Shown here in pieces: positions 61,095 to 64,000 of a stretch of 64,000 nucleotides of DNA. The notes beneath the pieces were generated by a model. That model had not been told where the DNA came from, searched no databases, and saw only the letters and a list, made by a program, of their open reading frames with translations. The stretch's first letter is position 1. Every line of letters starts with the position of its first letter. The DNA is from Enterovibrio calviensis DSM 14347 (GTDB lineage Bacteria; Pseudomonadota; Gammaproteobacteria; Enterobacterales; Vibrionaceae): NCBI RefSeq assembly GCF_000621165.1, contig NZ_JHZA01000001.1, positions 1 through 64,000 on the forward strand, read 5' to 3'. The translations under genes and the position numbers were made by a program.

Positions 61095-61508
61095 ATGACG
61101 AAGACAATGAAACTGATTGATAAACTGGCTTGGCTAACGATTAAAGACGGCAAACTTTTGGCCGTACGTTCAAAAGGAAAATCGCTTTTCTATCTACCGG
61201 GTGGCAAACGTGAGGCGGGCGAAACCGATGAGCAAGCGCTGATCCGCGAAATCAAAGAAGAACTGTCTGTCGATCTAGTGCCTGAAAGCCTGAAATATGT
61301 AGAGACTTTCACAGGCCCTGCTGATGGCAAAGCGGAAGGCGTGTCAGTGCAATTAACCTGTTACTTCGGTGATTTCACGGGCGAGTTAGTCGCGGATTCG
61401 GAAATTGAAGAGTTGGCGTACTTGGGTGCAGCGGACGAAGCCGTTACTTCTAAAGCCGCTTGGATTGCCCTTGAGTGGCTGATTCAGCAAGGCCATATCA
61501 CGCAATAA
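61095..61508 (+). CDS. Nudix hydrolase
   Basis: A 137-residue Nudix protein. The Nudix box is GGKREAGETDEQALIREIKE followed by EL (residues about 39-60), with the Glu residues that bind Mg2+ intact. It would hydrolyse a nucleoside-diphosphate-linked substrate; the specific one is not predictable. Two in-frame ATGs (61095 and 61107) are possible starts. A terminator follows directly. Confidence 0.9.
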   Translation: MTKTMKLIDKLAWLTIKDGKLLAVRSKGKSLFYLPGGKREAGETDEQALIREIKEELSVDLVPESLKYVETFTGPADGKAEGVSVQLTCYFGDFTGELVADSEIEELAYLGAADEAVTSKAAWIALEWLIQQGHITQ

Positions 61509-61520
61509 TAGTTTGCGATA

Positions 61521-61549
61521 AAAACGCGCCCGCAAGGCGCGTTTTTTTA
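61521..61549 (+). terminator. Terminator of the Nudix gene
   Basis: Stem AAAACGCGCC (61521-61530) / GGCGCGTTTT (61536-61545), loop CGCAA, with a seven-T run. Confidence 0.92.
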
Positions 61550-61767
61550 TGCGGGTTATGACGATAAAGTTCGGAACGCTCCCTGATACTCAATTTCTTT
61601 TATTTAACCGCAAGACACGTTGGCTTTTCCTCATGAATATGCCCTGTCAATAAACACGGTTGATTCCCATCTTTGTGATTTTTCGAGATTTTAACTATCC
61701 TGCTGGTTCTCTGAAAATATCACTGTGGTACGGTTGTCGTAACTTGTTAAATCGAGTGAGACAGGGA

Positions 61768-64000
61768 ATGAGGTTGATACAGAAATCACGTTTGTTTTTT
61801 CAGGATGGAAATTCAGACAAAGTCTACGAAGTTGATTTAGTCGACACGGGCAGTACAGATGATAACGCAAAGTACTTAGTGAACTTCCGTTATGGTCGTC
61901 GCGGTGCCAACTTACGTGAGGGCACTAAAACGTCTGCTCCCGTTTCGCTGGAAAAAGCACAAAAGCTGTTTGATTCCGTTGTCATCTCCAAAACGAACAA
62001 AGGTTATCGCGATAGCCTGTCCCCGTCTTCACCATCAAAAGATCCGATATCGGCTCCTACCAATAGTGCGTCATTACTCGATCGTATTCGACATGAAAAG
62101 CACCCAGATGCGCGGGCCCGTCAAGTATGGCGATTGCCACCAGAGAAAAATGAAGAAGCAGCCGCACTGGTATCCACTTTTTTGGGACAAAAATCCGACT
62201 TACATGAATACACCATGTTATGGACCTTAGGACGGATTGGCGACGAAGCTCAGATCAACCTCATCACGCCTTATTTGCGCCACAACAATGAAATGTTGGC
62301 GCAGCTTGCTGTAGAAGTCATCTTTGCGCTAACGCCAGAAAACGAAAGAAAAGAGCGCTACCAATCACTGCGAACTAATCAAGACGACATCACGCCTGAA
62401 GCGTTGAAGAAATCCTTGTCTCTGTTTAACGACGCGGACACTAAACGCGCCACCAGCGTCCCGATCGGCCCATTATTGAAAACCGCGTATTTGCAGGCGC
62501 TCGTCGATAAAAACATTCGCCGCGCTCTGCTCGATATTCTACCCAAGATTCCTTTTACACCCGGTGCATTCCGCGGCGTCCGCTACTTGCTCAAGATGAG
62601 CGAATTCAGAATGGATGTTGAGGTATTTAGTGCATTGAGTATTCGGTTGGAGCAAAGCAAACCCCATTTCAATCGGGAGTGGCGCGTACTCTACAACGAA
62701 CACGGGCGCTTGAATGTAGAAGAAGAATTGGCATCCGATCACGCACGTCTTGCTCATTCACAAAAAACGCATCGATACCTTGTTTCTCGCTATTCTCGGG
62801 TGCTTAAGCGTTTGGGTGTGTCGCAAAGCGATCGCTTTATTGAGCTCGCCGAAGCGACGCTACTGCAATACAACGCCGACCATGCAAAACCCGCGCGCTC
62901 AACCCCACAATACCGATGGGACGAAAACTGGCGTCGCCAATTGATCGCGACACTTCATTACGACGAGTACGCACACTGCGCGGCGTTGAACACCTTGCTT
63001 CGTGCCAACAACCCTGCCTATTCAAAAAACCGCCGTGGTATTTGGCGCTTCGACCCTGACACGCATTTTGACGGTCGGGGTGATGCATTCCCAGAACGCT
63101 GGAACACTGCACCTGACAGCTTGCTTCGCATTGCTTGTCGCACGGCCTGTGAACCTATTTCAGACTTTGCGATTCGCGCGCTCGAAGACAACACCGATTT
63201 TCTTGAAACACTTTCACTCGATGATGTCATTCGCCTTTTTACAAAGCCATTCACGCGCTCTCAAGCCTTCGCATCAACCCGACTGAAACATTTACTCGCC
63301 AGCCAACCTGTCACGAGCGAAATTCTTGTTCTTTTGTTTAATAGCGGTTTGGCTGCGCCCATTTCACTTGGGCTAGAACTGCTCGGGCAAAAACGCGATT
63401 TTGACGACATGTTAACGGCGATAGCCCATGCACTGTGTATCGACCCAAGTATTGCGCTATCCGATCACACCAGCGTCATTGCTTGGCTTGACGCGCCAGA
63501 GCAAAAAGCCAAATTCACGTTTGTCGATAAATCCGCATTGCTCTCAGCCGTGCTCTCCGTGGTCAGCGAAAAAGATTTCACGTCTAAAGAGCATGCTACA
63601 CAGACCTTTGACTGGTTGATGACGCAATGTCATGACGAACTTACCAATGCGCGCACGACATCATTGCCTGATATCGCAACCGCAGAGGTATTGATTCAAT
63701 CGCCTTCCATCAACCTTGCACTTTTCGGATGCAAACTTCTTGATGCCATGCCGATTGCTTACCATCAAATCTCAGAAGCAACATTAAGTACGATTCAAGC
63801 CTCTGATGATGAAGATATTCAGGCGTTCGCGATCGCTTTGCTGAAAAAGCTGACCCACGACGAGCTCGCAGGCAAACTCGGTTACTTGCTCGGTTCATTG
63901 GCGAAATGCGCCCCTGCACAACAACACGCAACCCTGAGCGTGTTTGCCGAGACAATGAAAGCCTCGTCATACAACGAAAGTAACGCTAAGAATCAACAGG
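61768..64000 (+). CDS. WGR-domain protein (MolR-like), 3' end outside window
   Basis: An open frame of more than 740 codons running past the window end. The first 80 residues are a WGR-like domain: LFFQDGNSDKVYEVDLVD, then LVNFRYGRRGANLREGTKT and a following basic helix. The remainder is helical, with HEAT-like character (LHEYTMLWTLGRIGDEAQIN; LAQLAVEVIFALTPE). The architecture recalls the large MolR/YehI-type WGR proteins of enterobacteria, about 1,200 residues, whose function is not established. The ATG follows AGGGA by a suitable distance. Only 745 codons are seen. Confidence 0.85.
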   Translation, partial: MRLIQKSRLFFQDGNSDKVYEVDLVDTGSTDDNAKYLVNFRYGRRGANLREGTKTSAPVSLEKAQKLFDSVVISKTNKGYRDSLSPSSPSKDPISAPTNSASLLDRIRHEKHPDARARQVWRLPPEKNEEAAALVSTFLGQKSDLHEYTMLWTLGRIGDEAQINLITPYLRHNNEMLAQLAVEVIFALTPENERKERYQSLRTNQDDITPEALKKSLSLFNDADTKRATSVPIGPLLKTAYLQALVDKNIRRALLDILPKIPFTPGAFRGVRYLLKMSEFRMDVEVFSALSIRLEQSKPHFNREWRVLYNEHGRLNVEEELASDHARLAHSQKTHRYLVSRYSRVLKRLGVSQSDRFIELAEATLLQYNADHAKPARSTPQYRWDENWRRQLIATLHYDEYAHCAALNTLLRANNPAYSKNRRGIWRFDPDTHFDGRGDAFPERWNTAPDSLLRIACRTACEPISDFAIRALEDNTDFLETLSLDDVIRLFTKPFTRSQAFASTRLKHLLASQPVTSEILVLLFNSGLAAPISLGLELLGQKRDFDDMLTAIAHALCIDPSIALSDHTSVIAWLDAPEQKAKFTFVDKSALLSAVLSVVSEKDFTSKEHATQTFDWLMTQCHDELTNARTTSLPDIATAEVLIQSPSINLALFGCKLLDAMPIAYHQISEATLSTIQASDDEDIQAFAIALLKKLTHDELAGKLGYLLGSLAKCAPAQQHATLSVFAETMKASSYNESNAKNQQ

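Noticed and set aside
60956-61153. 65-codon minus-strand frame before the Nudix gene
   Set aside because: It overlaps the Nudix start antisense and has no recognisable domain or ribosome site.
1-64000. tRNA or rRNA genes and riboswitches
   Set aside because: No tRNA cloverleaf with CCA-end context, no rRNA signature and no recognised riboswitch core was seen on reading the intergenic regions.

Overview
The window looks like a chromosome segment of a marine gammaproteobacterium of the Vibrionaceae (Vibrio/Grimontia/Enterovibrio-like). The evidence is a VctPDGC-type siderophore importer behind a Fur box, an NptA-type Na/phosphate transporter, a NupC-type nucleoside carrier close to the V. cholerae protein, and an attC site resembling the Vibrio integron repeat (VCR). 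No rRNA, tRNA, CRISPR array, integrase or transposase gene was seen. All family assignments come from reading the sequence; no database search was run.

Layout. 1-3.2 kb: the 3' end of a giant RTX repeat protein. 3.2-4.1 kb: a hexanucleotide microsatellite and the first of three DUF805 genes. 4.4-8.1 kb: Fur-boxed siderophore ABC operon. 8.2-11.4 kb: BCCT transporter and two more DUF805 genes. 11.6-15.2 kb: EamA permease, arfB, a thioesterase and a fetAB-like ABC pair. 15.3-18.9 kb: nptA and a polar amino acid ABC transporter. 19.1-20.0 kb: a cysteine-dioxygenase-like gene split by a MITE-like element. 20.3-22.8 kb: fructose-family PTS EIIC and EIIB plus an AraC regulator. 22.9-29.7 kb: accessory genes (methyltransferase, DGPF protein with ECF42-type sigma factor, a membrane protein, and two integron-cassette-like genes, a cupin and a SIR2 defence-type protein). 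30.0-46.1 kb: five consecutive GH92 alpha-mannosidase lipoproteins behind an HPr-EI-EIIA fusion and a second EIIB. 46.6-49.1 kb: nucleoside transporter and LysR regulator. 49.2-56.6 kb: 5-oxoproline (pyroglutamate) locus with DUF1445 protein, TRAP transporter and pxpABC. 56.6-64 kb: ASCH, DUF2541, a DUF1501/DUF1800 pair, Nudix, and a truncated WGR-domain protein.

How the parts fit. The most distinctive system is the mannoside locus. Five different GH92 lipoproteins, predicted to reach the outer membrane, would release mannose from alpha-mannans or high-mannose glycans. A fructose-family PTS with its own HPr, EI and EIIA would import the sugar. The two halves of the locus are 21 kb apart and on opposite strands, yet their promoters carry the same TTTGTCCAGTAAA motif in the same orientation at almost the same distance from the start codon, and each has a CRP-like site. 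This suggests one regulon under the AraC protein encoded between them. Nearly every junction in the GH92 operon has a hairpin, mostly followed by a T-run, suggesting graded read-through. The second half of interest is the accessory stretch, where a VCR-like attC and core sites bracket the cupin and SIR2 genes.
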